This document shows, in pieces, positions 52,600 to 60,700 of a stretch of 64,000 bases of DNA. The position numbers and the translations under genes are program-made. Within the stretch, counting starts at the first letter, position 1. Every line of letters begins with the position of its first letter. The notes under the pieces were generated by a model that was not told where the DNA came from, did no database searches, and was given only the letters and a program-made list of their open reading frames with translations. Source of the stretch: Geodermatophilaceae bacterium URHB0062 (lineage in GTDB: Bacteria > Actinomycetota > Actinomycetes > Mycobacteriales > Geodermatophilaceae). The stretch spans positions 283,331 to 347,330 of the forward strand of contig KK211086.1 in NCBI GenBank assembly GCA_000620185.1, written 5' to 3'.

Positions 52600-53637
52600 T
52601 CAGGTGGTCTGCTTGTCCTTCGGGTTCTCCCGGGCGTCGAGCTGGATCTCCTTCTCCGCCCGCGGGATGCCCTCCTTGAGCTCCGTGGTCCGCTCGATCT
52701 CGGCGTCCAGCTCGATGCCGAAGAGCAGTGCGACGTTGATCAGCCAGAACCAGATCAGGAACACGACCACGCCGGCCAGTGCGCCGTAGGTCTTGTTGTA
52801 GCTGCCGAAGTTGCCCACGTAGAAGGCGAACAGCGCGGACGCGACGATGGCGACCACGATGGCCACCCCGGCGCCGGGGCTGACCCACTTGAAGCCACGC
52901 AGCTTCACGTTGGGCGTCGAGTAGTAGAGGACGGCGATCATCAGGGCCAGCACGACCAGCACGACCGGCCACTTGACGATGTTCCAGATGGTCACGCCCG
53001 TCTCGCCGATCCCGATGGCCCGGGCGATCGCGTCCACGACTGGCCCGCTGAGCACGAGCAGGGACACGATGACGGCGGCGAAGAGGATGCCGACGAGGGT
53101 CACCAGCAGCTGGAGCGGCTTGAGCTTCCAGATCTTGCGGCCTTCGGGCGTCTCGTAGACGACGTTCGCCGCGCGGGTGAAGGCACCGACGTAGCCGGAC
53201 GCCGACCAGACGGCGCCGACGAGGCCGAGGATCAGGCCGAAACCGACGGGGGCGGTGTTGCCGGCGAGCTGCTCGATCACCGGGTTCAGCGTCTTCGCGG
53301 CACTGGCCGGTACGACGGCGGTGAGTGCGTCGGTGAGCGTCTTCGGGTCGGTCAGCAGACCGATGATCGACAGCAGCGCGATGAGCGCCGGGAAGAGCGC
53401 GAGGACGCCGTAGTAGGTGAGGGCGGCCGCCCAGTCGGTGAGGTTGTCCTCGCTGAACTCCTTGAGCGTGCGCTTGACCGTGCCGCCGGTGGTCGGCTTC
53501 GGGTCGGCGCCCTTCGGGGCGAAGTCGGCGCGCGTGCCGCTGATCTTGTCGTTGTCGGGGGCGGGGTCGCTCGCCTGGGCCCGGTTGTTCTCGAACCGCG
53601 ACTGGTTGGTTCGGTTCGAGCTGCTGGAAGCGGCCAT
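52600..53637 (-). CDS. YihY/BrkB family inner membrane protein
   Basis: 345 residues. A hydrophilic S/N/D-rich N-terminus of about 70 residues, then six membrane helices with the family motifs LTDWAAALTYYGVLALFPALIAL near 80, GLVGAVWSASGYVGAFTRAANVVYE near 150 and a C-terminal helix WFWLINVALLFGIELDAEIER near 300. Function not settled. ATG 53637 has GGAGGA at five bases; the upstream frame extension to 53778 is not supported. Confidence 0.88.
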   Translation of the reverse strand: MAASSSSNRTNQSRFENNRAQASDPAPDNDKISGTRADFAPKGADPKPTTGGTVKRTLKEFSEDNLTDWAAALTYYGVLALFPALIALLSIIGLLTDPKTLTDALTAVVPASAAKTLNPVIEQLAGNTAPVGFGLILGLVGAVWSASGYVGAFTRAANVVYETPEGRKIWKLKPLQLLVTLVGILFAAVIVSLLVLSGPVVDAIARAIGIGETGVTIWNIVKWPVVLVVLALMIAVLYYSTPNVKLRGFKWVSPGAGVAIVVAIVASALFAFYVGNFGSYNKTYGALAGVVVFLIWFWLINVALLFGIELDAEIERTTELKEGIPRAEKEIQLDARENPKDKQTT

Positions 53638-53945
53638 CTGGTCCTCCGTCGGGCGGTGAGTGCAGCCCGGGGGATGCCCCGGACGGTCCTGTTCCATGCC
53701 GCATCCGGTGACACGGCGTGTCGGCCGGGGCCCTGTCGGAGGGATCGGCTCCGACATGGGCCCCGGAATATCGGTCAAGTTCGGGACGGGTCCGGCCGAT
53801 GGGGGTGAAGCCCGTCACACACGGTCAGGTGAACGGCACGATCCGACGATTGAGATGACCATCGAGTGGGGAAGGAAGTCCCAGACGACGCGTCGCCGGC
53901 CCCTGACCCGGCCGGTGCACCCGATGCAATGGGGGAGATCCAAGA
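53638..53945. other. Gene-free divergent spacer
   Basis: 308 bp between the divergent YihY and small membrane protein genes. It presumably contains both promoters; I see no gene, riboswitch or strong hairpin. Confidence 0.5.
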
Positions 53946-54110
53946 ATGATGTTGTGGCCGGCCGTGACCCTGCTGGGGTTCCTGCTCCTGACCGCCGTGG
54001 TCATCGGGCTGGGTGCGCAGACCACCGCCCGCTACGAGCGCGAGCAGCGCGCCGAGCGGCCGTCGGGCACGCGGCACGCCGCCGAGCCCGTCGCCGCCGT
54101 CAGCGCGTAG
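53946..54110 (+). CDS. Small single-pass membrane protein, 54 aa
   Basis: Begins MMLWPAVTLLGFLLLTAVVIG, one membrane helix, then a charged tail with ARYEREQRAERPSG. GGGGGAG eight bases upstream of ATG 53946 and a strong terminator after the stop argue that it is a real gene. No family recognised; similar short helix-plus-RE-rich-tail proteins are common in actinomycetes. Confidence 0.7.
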   Translation: MMLWPAVTLLGFLLLTAVVIGLGAQTTARYEREQRAERPSGTRHAAEPVAAVSA

Positions 54111-54138
54111 CGCCACTGGCACCCAGTACAGAGCTCGA

Positions 54139-54180
54139 GCGCCCCGCTCCTCCTCCCGGAGGGGCGGGGCGCTTCTTCGT
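54139..54180 (+). terminator. Intrinsic terminator with T-rich tail
   Basis: GCGCCCCGC (54139-54147) pairs with GCGGGGCGC (54164-54172), followed by TTCTTCGTCT. One of few classic terminators here; it ends the small membrane gene and faces the convergent acyl-CoA dehydrogenase. Confidence 0.8.
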
Positions 54181-54183
54181 CTG

Positions 54184-55977
54184 TCAGAACCAGCGGTCGT
54201 CGGCGTCCAGCACGGTCCGGTCGAGCGACTCGAGCAGGTCGAACTGCGCATGCACGCGTGGGAGTTCCCAACGCCAGAAGTAGCGCGCAGCCTGCCGCTT
54301 TCCCTGGTGGAAGTCGCTGTCGGCCGACCCGGTCGCCAGCGCCTGTTCCAGCCAGATCCAGGCGAGGACGAGGTGCCCGGCCGCTTCCAGGTAGACGTGC
54401 GCGTTGGCCAGCGCGAGTTCCGGATCGCCGGTGCCCCAGAGGGTGGCGGTGACCGCACCCATCCGCGCGACCGCGGCGTCGAGGTCGGCGGCGAAGCCCG
54501 ACCACTCGGTGCCGGCGGCGCGGGACGTCGTCGCGGCGATCGTCTGGCCGAGGAGCGCCAGGCCCGCGCCGCCCTGCATCACGACCTTGCGGCCCAGCAG
54601 GTCCAGGGCCTGGATACCGTTGGTCCCCTCGTGGATCGGGTTGAGCCGGTTGTCCCGGTAGAACTGCTCGACCGGGTAGTCGCGGGTGTAGCCGTACCCG
54701 CCGTGCACCTGGATGGCGAGGTCGTTCGCGGCCAGACCCCACTGCGAGGGCCACGCCTTGGCTATCGGGGTGAGCATGTCCAGCAGCAGGTGGGCGCGTG
54801 CGCGGTCGGCCTCGGACTCCGCCGTCTGCTCCTCGTCGACCAGTCGTGCGCAGTAGAGGCCAAGTGCCAGACCACCCTCCGCGTAGGACTTCGCGGCCAG
54901 CAGCATCCGGCGGACGTCGGGATGCTCGATGAGCGGCACCATCGGGCTGCCCGGGTCCTTCGCGCCGGCCGGGCGTCCCTGCGTGCGCGTCCGGGCGTAC
55001 TCGAGCGCGTGCAGGTAACCGGTGTAGCCGAGGACCGTCGCACCCATGCCGACGCCGATCCGGGCCTCGTTCATCATGTGGAACATGTAGGTCAGGCCGC
55101 GGTGCTGCTCGCCGACGAGGTAGCCGACCGCGCCGGCCCGCCCGCCCGGGGTGTGCACGCCCTCGCCGAAGTTGAGCAGGGTGTTCGTCGTCCCCCGGTA
55201 GCCCATCTTGTGGTTCAGCCCGGCGAGGACGACGTCGTTGCGCTCGCCGAGCGACCCGTCGGGGTTCACCAGGAACTTCGGCACGATGAACAGCGAGATG
55301 CCCTTCACGCCGGGCGGTCCGCCGGGGATCTTCGCCAGCACCAGGTGGACGATGTTCTCGGTCAGCTCGTGGTCGCCGCCGGAGATCCACATCTTGTTGC
55401 CGGTCAGCCGGTAGGTGCCGTCGTCCTGGGGCTCGGCCCGCGTGGTGATGTCGGCCAGTGACGAGCCGGCCTGCGGCTCGGAGAGGGCCATGGTGCCGAA
55501 CCAGCGGCCCTCCAGCTCGGGCCGGACGAAGGTGTCGATCTGCTCCCGGCTGCCGTGGGCGAGCAGCAGGCGGGCGTTGCCCATCGTGAGGAACGGATAG
55601 GCCGACGTGCCGACGTTCGCCGCCTTGAACCAGGCGAACACGGCCTGCCCGACGGTGTGCGGCAGCTGCATGCCGCCGTACTCCTCGTCGAAGGAGCCGG
55701 CCATCAGTCCGGCGTCGGCGAAGACCTGCAGGGCACGGCCGACCTCCGGGACCATCTCGACCCTGCCGTCGACGAACCGGGGCTCGTTCTCGTCTGCCTT
55801 CCGGTTGTGCGGCGCGAAGTGGTCGGTCGCGATCTGCTCGGCGAGCTCGAGAACGGCGTCGAAGGTCTCCCGCGAGTGCTCGGCGAACCGGGGCCGCTTG
55901 GTCAGTGACTCCACGTCGAGCCACTCGTGCAGGAGGAAGTCGAGGTCGCGGCGGGACAGGATCAGCGAGGCACCCAC
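54184..55977 (-). CDS. Acyl-CoA dehydrogenase, long form with C-terminal domain
   Basis: 597 residues. The extra C-terminal domain (after about 460, LALLGQTIAATTSRAAG) is typical of FadE5/DmdC-type enzymes of about 600 residues. TMALSEPQAGSSLADI near 165 binds flavin; IHEGTNGIQALDLLGRK near 442 holds the catalytic glutamate; QVHGGYGYTRDYPVEQFYRDNRL near 416. Probably acts on medium to long acyl-CoA in beta-oxidation. GTG 55977 follows TACCCT by seven bases, a leaderless arrangement; the frame extends to 56148 without similarity. Confidence 0.88.
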   Translation of the reverse strand: MGASLILSRRDLDFLLHEWLDVESLTKRPRFAEHSRETFDAVLELAEQIATDHFAPHNRKADENEPRFVDGRVEMVPEVGRALQVFADAGLMAGSFDEEYGGMQLPHTVGQAVFAWFKAANVGTSAYPFLTMGNARLLLAHGSREQIDTFVRPELEGRWFGTMALSEPQAGSSLADITTRAEPQDDGTYRLTGNKMWISGGDHELTENIVHLVLAKIPGGPPGVKGISLFIVPKFLVNPDGSLGERNDVVLAGLNHKMGYRGTTNTLLNFGEGVHTPGGRAGAVGYLVGEQHRGLTYMFHMMNEARIGVGMGATVLGYTGYLHALEYARTRTQGRPAGAKDPGSPMVPLIEHPDVRRMLLAAKSYAEGGLALGLYCARLVDEEQTAESEADRARAHLLLDMLTPIAKAWPSQWGLAANDLAIQVHGGYGYTRDYPVEQFYRDNRLNPIHEGTNGIQALDLLGRKVVMQGGAGLALLGQTIAATTSRAAGTEWSGFAADLDAAVARMGAVTATLWGTGDPELALANAHVYLEAAGHLVLAWIWLEQALATGSADSDFHQGKRQAARYFWRWELPRVHAQFDLLESLDRTVLDADDRWF

Positions 55978-55984
55978 CCGCGCC

Positions 55985-55990
55985 AGGGTA
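55985..55990 (-). promoter_or_regulatory. -10 element of the long acyl-CoA dehydrogenase gene
   Basis: Minus-strand TACCCT, seven bases before GTG 55977. Confidence 0.5.
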
Positions 55991-56392
55991 GGCCGGTCGA
56001 CCGGCTCGGCTCGGCTCGACGGGGAGTCGCGCGGGCCATCGGACGGCGTGGTCAGCACCGCGATCGCGGTCGAGGCGCGGACGTCCGCCGGGTCATCGCC
56101 GCCTTCGGCGTCCCCATGGACCAAGCCGCCTCTGTCGCGCGGGCTCAACGGCTACCCGCACCCTCAGTGCCGTTGGCCGAACCCGCCCGGACATTCGTCG
56201 TGCGACCTGCATGTCCCATCGTCGACGCCGCCACGGGCGAACCTCTGCGTGAGCTCGACGTCACTCCCAGGGATGACTGCTGACCCCACTGACGGCTATC
56301 CGGACCACCGCAAGTGACAGACGCCCGAATCCACAACCCGTAAGTTCGTCGTCCGCGATGTCGTGAGACGTCGAAGACGAAATTGTCGTACC

Positions 56393-56408
56393 TCGAACGT
56401 AGGTTCGA
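56393..56408. promoter_or_regulatory. LexA (SOS) box
   Basis: TCGAAC-GTAG-GTTCGA, a perfect dyad matching the actinobacterial SOS consensus (CGAAC-N4-GTTCG). It ends three bases before GTG 56412 and contains TAGGTT, six bases before the start, so LexA would cover a leaderless promoter. Confidence 0.8.
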
Positions 56409-56411
56409 CTC

Positions 56412-57902
56412 GTGGATCGATTGGCGGGGTGGCAGACGGTGGAGGGGGTGCTGCTCGACTGGGCGGTCGATCAACCGCTGCCCGACCGCCGGATGCCCGT
56501 GGCGCTGCTCAGCAAGGCGCAGAAGGCGGCAGAGCTGCAGCGCGTCCAGGCGCGTCGCGCGATCGACGCCGCGTACGAAGCCGAACTAGTCATGGGTCTG
56601 GCCGACGACACACCCGACACCCTGGACCCGTCCGCCGATCACCCCGGTGCCAAGAAGGGTTCCTGGGCCCCCGATACCGAGCTTCCGGGGGTGTCGGAAT
56701 TCTTCACCGCCGAACTTGCGATGGTGCTGAATTGTGGCCGTCGAACTGCCTCCCGCCTGGCTCAGCGGGCATGGATCTACCGGGAGAGCCTGCCCGCCAC
56801 CTGGGCGGCGCAGGCGGAGGGGCGACTGGACGAGTCTCGCGCCAAGATCATCGCTGATGTGCTGGCGCACACGGCGCCGGCGATGGCCCGGGCGGTCGAG
56901 GCCGCAGTCCTGGCTGAGGCGACCGGCTTGTCACTGGGCCGGCTGAAGGCTCGGGCGTTGGAACTGCTGCTGGAGCTCGACCCGGAGGCGGTGGACGCGC
57001 GGCGCAAGGACGCGCAGCGCCAGGCGGACGTGCGCTCGTACCCCTCGCCTCTCGAAGGGATGAGCACACTGGCCGCCGATCTGCCCACCCCGGTGTCGGC
57101 CGAGTGCTACGACGTGGTCGACCAGCTCGCCGCGATGCTCAAGGGCGATGGCGATCCCCGCCCGATCGGCGAGCTACGAGCCGAGGTGCTGGCCGACTTG
57201 ATCCGCCGCCCCTGGGACACCCGCCTGCGGGCCGTCACCGCCCGCCTGCAGGTGACCGCGCCGCTGCCCTCGCTCGCCGGGCGCGCGGCCGAGCCGGGAA
57301 ACGTCAATGGGCAGCCGATCACGGCGGCGCACCTGCGCGAGCTGCTGGCCCAGCTCGGCGCTCTCGGTCTGCAGCAGCCCGACGGCGCTTCACTGACCTT
57401 CGCGATCACCGATGCCGAGGGGCATCTGCTTGCCACCGCGTCACGCGCGAAGCTCGAGCGTCTGGCGCGCCGCGGATGCCCCGAGCACGACGACCGCGAC
57501 TGTGGATGTGCGGTGCTGAGGCGTCCCAGAGTAACCAATGCCTATGCGCCCACCGGCGATCAGGACGAGTGGGTCCGCACCCGAGACCGGAGCTGCCGCT
57601 TTCCCAACTGCGGAGGGCGAGCGGGTTGGGCCGATCTCGACCACGTCGTCCCACACTCGTGCGGCGGCGACACGGACTGCGCGAACCTCTGCTGCTTGTG
57701 TCGTAGTCACCACCGGCTGAAGACTTTCGCTCCGGGCTGGCGCTTCGTCCTGGATCCCGACGGTGTCCTGCACGTCACCACGCCGTCGGGCATCACCCGC
57801 ACCACCCGACCACCCGGGCTGCGACGAGTAGCCCGACCCGAACCGGAAGCGACGCCTCCGCCCGTCGCTGAGATGGCGGCCGACGATCCGCCACCGTTCT
57901 GA
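56412..57902 (+). CDS. DUF222/13E12-family HNH endonuclease
   Basis: 496 residues. The N-terminal DUF222 region (about 80-330) contains LAMVLNCGRRTASRLAQRA and AKIIADVLAHTAP. The C-terminal HNH domain from about 390 has CRFPNCGGRAGWADLDHVVPHSCGG and LCCLCRSHHRLK, with zinc cysteines, the DH pair and final histidines intact. This is the mycobacterial 13E12 family, several members of which are LexA-controlled. A LexA box abuts the start here, so DNA-damage induction is likely. GTG start fixed by the -10 element in the box. Confidence 0.9.
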   Translation: MDRLAGWQTVEGVLLDWAVDQPLPDRRMPVALLSKAQKAAELQRVQARRAIDAAYEAELVMGLADDTPDTLDPSADHPGAKKGSWAPDTELPGVSEFFTAELAMVLNCGRRTASRLAQRAWIYRESLPATWAAQAEGRLDESRAKIIADVLAHTAPAMARAVEAAVLAEATGLSLGRLKARALELLLELDPEAVDARRKDAQRQADVRSYPSPLEGMSTLAADLPTPVSAECYDVVDQLAAMLKGDGDPRPIGELRAEVLADLIRRPWDTRLRAVTARLQVTAPLPSLAGRAAEPGNVNGQPITAAHLRELLAQLGALGLQQPDGASLTFAITDAEGHLLATASRAKLERLARRGCPEHDDRDCGCAVLRRPRVTNAYAPTGDQDEWVRTRDRSCRFPNCGGRAGWADLDHVVPHSCGGDTDCANLCCLCRSHHRLKTFAPGWRFVLDPDGVLHVTTPSGITRTTRPPGLRRVARPEPEATPPPVAEMAADDPPPF

Positions 57903-57979
57903 CCGGCACGGTCCGCCGTTCGAGTGTGGTCACCACGCCGCCGCGCGGCATGAGACAGCGGACATCTCCTGCATGCGCC

Positions 57980-58015
57980 GAGGGCTGCCTCTCCGATCGG
58001 AGAGGCAGCCCTCGG
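57980..58015. terminator. Perfect 36-nt palindrome between HNH and MFS genes
   Basis: 16-bp arms (57980-57995, 58000-58015) around GATC, itself self-complementary. Located between convergent stops. Confidence 0.85.
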
Positions 58016-58029
58016 TCGGTCTGCAACGG

Positions 58030-59985
58030 TCAGGCGCGGTGGCGGTGGTGACCCTTGGGGTGCTCGCCGATCGCGGTGCCGTTGCCCGGGATGCCGTTGC
58101 CCGGGATGCCGTTGCCCGGGACGCCGTTGCCCCGGACGCCGTTGCCCGGGACGCCGTTGCCCGGGATGCCGTTGCCGGAGATGCCGTCGCCCGGGATGCC
58201 GTCGCCCCGGAAGCCGTTGCCGGCAGCCGTCGCGTCGGCCGGTGACACCGACGTCGGCGCGGCCGCGCCGACGGCTCGCACCGCGTCGTCCGCGGCGGTC
58301 TCGTCACCGGTCGCCGTGCCCGTCCCGGTGATCTCACCGGCGCCGGACTGCTGCGCCTGGATGCCCGACTGGTTCCGCAGCGGCACCTCGGGCAGGAACA
58401 GCATGACGAAGAAGCCGACCGCGACGACCGCCGCCGCGACGAGGAAGACCAGGTCGATCGAGTCGGAGAACCCGGTCTTGAACGGCGTGGCGAGGAAGTC
58501 GGGCAGCTTCTGGATGAACGAGGTGTCCGACAGGTCGCCGCTCCCCTTCAGCTGGCCGCTCTGCAGCGCCTGGGCGACCCGCGGGTCGGTGGCCGCGGCG
58601 GAGGTGAACGCGTTGCTGATCTTGGTCGGCAGCGTGGTGAACAGGATCGACAGGAAGGCCGCGACCCCGATCGTGCCGCCCATCTGACGGAAGAACGTGA
58701 CCGACGACGTCGCGACGCCCATCTCCTGAGGGCGGACGGCGTTCTGCACCGCCAGGATCACCGGCTGGAAGTTGAAGCCCAGCCCGAGGCCGAGCAGCAC
58801 CATGAACGGCACGAGGCTCCACACGGACGTGTCGGCGTCGATGATGAACGACATCGAGACGAGCGCGACGACCATGAACACGGTGCCGAGCAGCGGGTAG
58901 ATCTTGTACTTGCCGGTCTTCCCGATGATGATGCCCGAGCTCATCGCGCCGGTCATGATGCCGGCGACCAGCGGGATCATCTGCAGGCCGGCCACCGTCG
59001 GGCTCGAGCCGTGCACGATCTGCAGGTACTGCGGCAGGAGCAGGATGCCGCCGAACATGCCGGCGCCGAGCACGATGCTGCCGACGCTGCTCACGGCGAA
59101 GCTGCGGTTCTTGAACATCCGCAGAGGGAGCAGGGCGTCGTCCCGGTATGCCCGCTCCGCGACGATGAACGCGACGAGCCCGATCGCGCCGATGGCGTAG
59201 CAGAGCAGCGCGCGGTTCGACCCCCAGCCCCAGATCCGGCCCTGCTCGGCGACGATCAGCAGCGGCACCAGGCAGGTGACCAGTGCCAAGGCGCCCGGCC
59301 AGTCGATGCGGTGGTCGCGGCGCGTGTGGGGAAGGTGCAGCACCCGCATGACGACGACGAACGCCGCGATGCCCAGCGGCACGTTGAGGTAGAAGATCCA
59401 GCGCCAGCCGGTGATGCCCAGCAGCGACTCCTGGCCGGCGAAGAAACCGCCGATGACCGGGCCGAGCACGCTCGACGTGCCGAAGACGGCCATGAACATG
59501 CCCTGGTACCGCGACCGCTCCCGCGGCGGGACGATGTCGCCGATGATGGCAAGGGCCAGCGACATCAGGCCACCGGCGCCGATGCCCTGGATGGCCCGGA
59601 AGGCGGCCAGCTGGTACATCGAGTCGGCGAGGCCGCAGAGCATCGAACCGATGACGAAGACGCCGATCGCGAAGAGGTAGAACGGGCGCCGGCCGTAGAG
59701 GTCGGACAGCTTGCCGTAGAGCGGCGTGGCGATCGTCGAGGTGATGAGGAACGCCGTCGTCGCCCAGGCCTGCAGGTCGTAACCGTTCAGGTCGTCGGCG
59801 ATCGTGCGGATCGCCGTCGAGACGACGGTCTGGTCCAGCGCGGCCAGGAACATGCCGAGCATGAGGCCGCCGAGGATCGTGAGGATCTGGCGGTGGGTGA
59901 AGACGCCGCTGGCGTCCGGCGCGGCGGCGGCCGCGCGGGCATCCCGGCGATCGGCCGCGCGCACGCGGGTGGAGGAGTGGGTCAT
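58030..59985 (-). CDS. DHA2-type MFS multidrug exporter with repetitive tail
   Basis: 651 residues, 14 membrane helices. LDQTVVSTAIRTIADDL near 50 (motif D1) and GKLSDLYGRRPFYL near 95 (motif A), and GSSVLGPVIGGFF-type motif C near 175, define the EmrB/QacA group that exports drugs using the proton gradient. After residue 540 a long hydrophilic tail contains nine GNG(I/V)P-like pentapeptides and ends in GHHRHRA. The ATG overlaps the MarR stop, so it is under control of that repressor. Confidence 0.92.
   Translation of the reverse strand: MTHSSTRVRAADRRDARAAAAAPDASGVFTHRQILTILGGLMLGMFLAALDQTVVSTAIRTIADDLNGYDLQAWATTAFLITSTIATPLYGKLSDLYGRRPFYLFAIGVFVIGSMLCGLADSMYQLAAFRAIQGIGAGGLMSLALAIIGDIVPPRERSRYQGMFMAVFGTSSVLGPVIGGFFAGQESLLGITGWRWIFYLNVPLGIAAFVVVMRVLHLPHTRRDHRIDWPGALALVTCLVPLLIVAEQGRIWGWGSNRALLCYAIGAIGLVAFIVAERAYRDDALLPLRMFKNRSFAVSSVGSIVLGAGMFGGILLLPQYLQIVHGSSPTVAGLQMIPLVAGIMTGAMSSGIIIGKTGKYKIYPLLGTVFMVVALVSMSFIIDADTSVWSLVPFMVLLGLGLGFNFQPVILAVQNAVRPQEMGVATSSVTFFRQMGGTIGVAAFLSILFTTLPTKISNAFTSAAATDPRVAQALQSGQLKGSGDLSDTSFIQKLPDFLATPFKTGFSDSIDLVFLVAAAVVAVGFFVMLFLPEVPLRNQSGIQAQQSGAGEITGTGTATGDETAADDAVRAVGAAAPTSVSPADATAAGNGFRGDGIPGDGISGNGIPGNGVPGNGVRGNGVPGNGIPGNGIPGNGTAIGEHPKGHHRHRA
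58075..58221. repeat. 15-bp tandem repeat encoding GNG(I/V)P units
   Basis: About nine full copies plus a partial one of a 15-bp unit (GCCGTTGCCCGGGAT on the plus strand) inside the MFS gene, in frame, giving GNGIP, GNGVP, GDGIP and similar pentapeptides. Confidence 0.9.
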
Positions 59986-60524
59986 CGGGTCTCTCTCGGG
60001 AGGTCGGTGGGAGTGCTGCCCTCAGGGGTGCAGGCGTCGGGGACGGCGACCGTCGTCGCGGACATGTCGTCGAGGAAGCGGCCGAGCAAGGTGGTCAGGG
60101 TCGCGAGGTCGGTGACGTCCCACCGGGCGGTCACCTGCGCGAAGTGGTTCTCGCGATCGCGACGGAAGGCGTCGAGGGCCGCGTGCCCCGCGTCCGTGAC
60201 GTGCAGGCGGCTGGCCCGGCCGTCGGACTCGTCGGCCACCCGCTGGACGAGGCCGCGCTCCACGAGGGCGGCGACGTGCCGGCTGACCGTCGAGGGGTCG
60301 GCGTGCACGAGTTCGGCCAGTGCGCCCTGCCGCAACGGTCCGAGCCGGACCAGCGGAAAGAGCAGCACCAGCGCGGCGCGGTCACCGCTGTCGTTCTTGG
60401 CGGCCTGGGTCTTGAGCGCGTGCACCAACCGCATGAACCTCGGTACCTGCTCCGAGAGGAGGCGTACCGCGGTCTCGCGATCGGCGCGATCGGCCGTGCC
60501 AGGCGTGGCGACGGGGGCGGTCAT
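59982..60524 (-). CDS. MarR-family repressor
   Basis: 180 residues. Winged helix with LAELVHADPSTVSRHVAALVERGLVQR near 80 and wing ADESDGRASRLHVTDAG near 108. The flanking helices form the dimer. MarR proteins sense drugs or phenolics and repress the efflux gene next to them, here the MFS exporter whose start overlaps by four bases. ATG 60524 has GGAG at six bases. A nested dyad centred at 60579 lies upstream. Confidence 0.9.
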   Translation of the reverse strand: MTAPVATPGTADRADRETAVRLLSEQVPRFMRLVHALKTQAAKNDSGDRAALVLLFPLVRLGPLRQGALAELVHADPSTVSRHVAALVERGLVQRVADESDGRASRLHVTDAGHAALDAFRRDRENHFAQVTARWDVTDLATLTTLLGRFLDDMSATTVAVPDACTPEGSTPTDLPRETR

Positions 60525-60558
60525 GATGCTCCGAACGGTGGGATGAAAAGACAATGCA

Positions 60559-60604
60559 CGGTACAACCCGTTGCACGATGCATGCAAACAGTTGTGCGGT
60601 ACAA
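60559..60604. promoter_or_regulatory. Probable MarR operator
   Basis: Two inverted pairs share one centre at 60579: ACAAC/GTTGT (60563-60567, 60591-60595) and TTGCA/TGCAA (60571-60575, 60583-60587). They are flanked by direct repeats CGGTACAA at 60559 and 60597. AT-rich for this genome; lies between the divergent marR and hrpA. Confidence 0.65.
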
Positions 60605-60700
60605 GAATCGTGATCTGGCCGACGTCGCGGGTCGGGGCGCGGTGAGTGCGATCCTTGGCAGCGATACCCCCTGCTGGCCGAGAGGAACGCGAGCCCGACC

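Larger units (their letters stand above)
55978..56411. other. Gene-poor stretch between fadE-like and HNH genes
   Basis: 434 bp. A plus-strand frame ends at 56283 with about 60 codons (PLAEPARTFVVRPACPIVDA...) that I cannot match to a family and that lack a start with ribosome-binding site. The right end holds the LexA-type box. Otherwise nothing. Confidence 0.4.

Noticed and set aside
55927-56283. Plus-strand frame ending VRPACPIVDAATGEPLRELD...
   Set aside because: Plausible composition at its end but no start with ribosome-binding site, overlaps the acyl-CoA dehydrogenase start and matches no family I know; possibly a gene remnant.
58075-58221. CRISPR-like array
   Set aside because: Repeats are 15 bp, contiguous, without spacers and in frame within the MFS gene.
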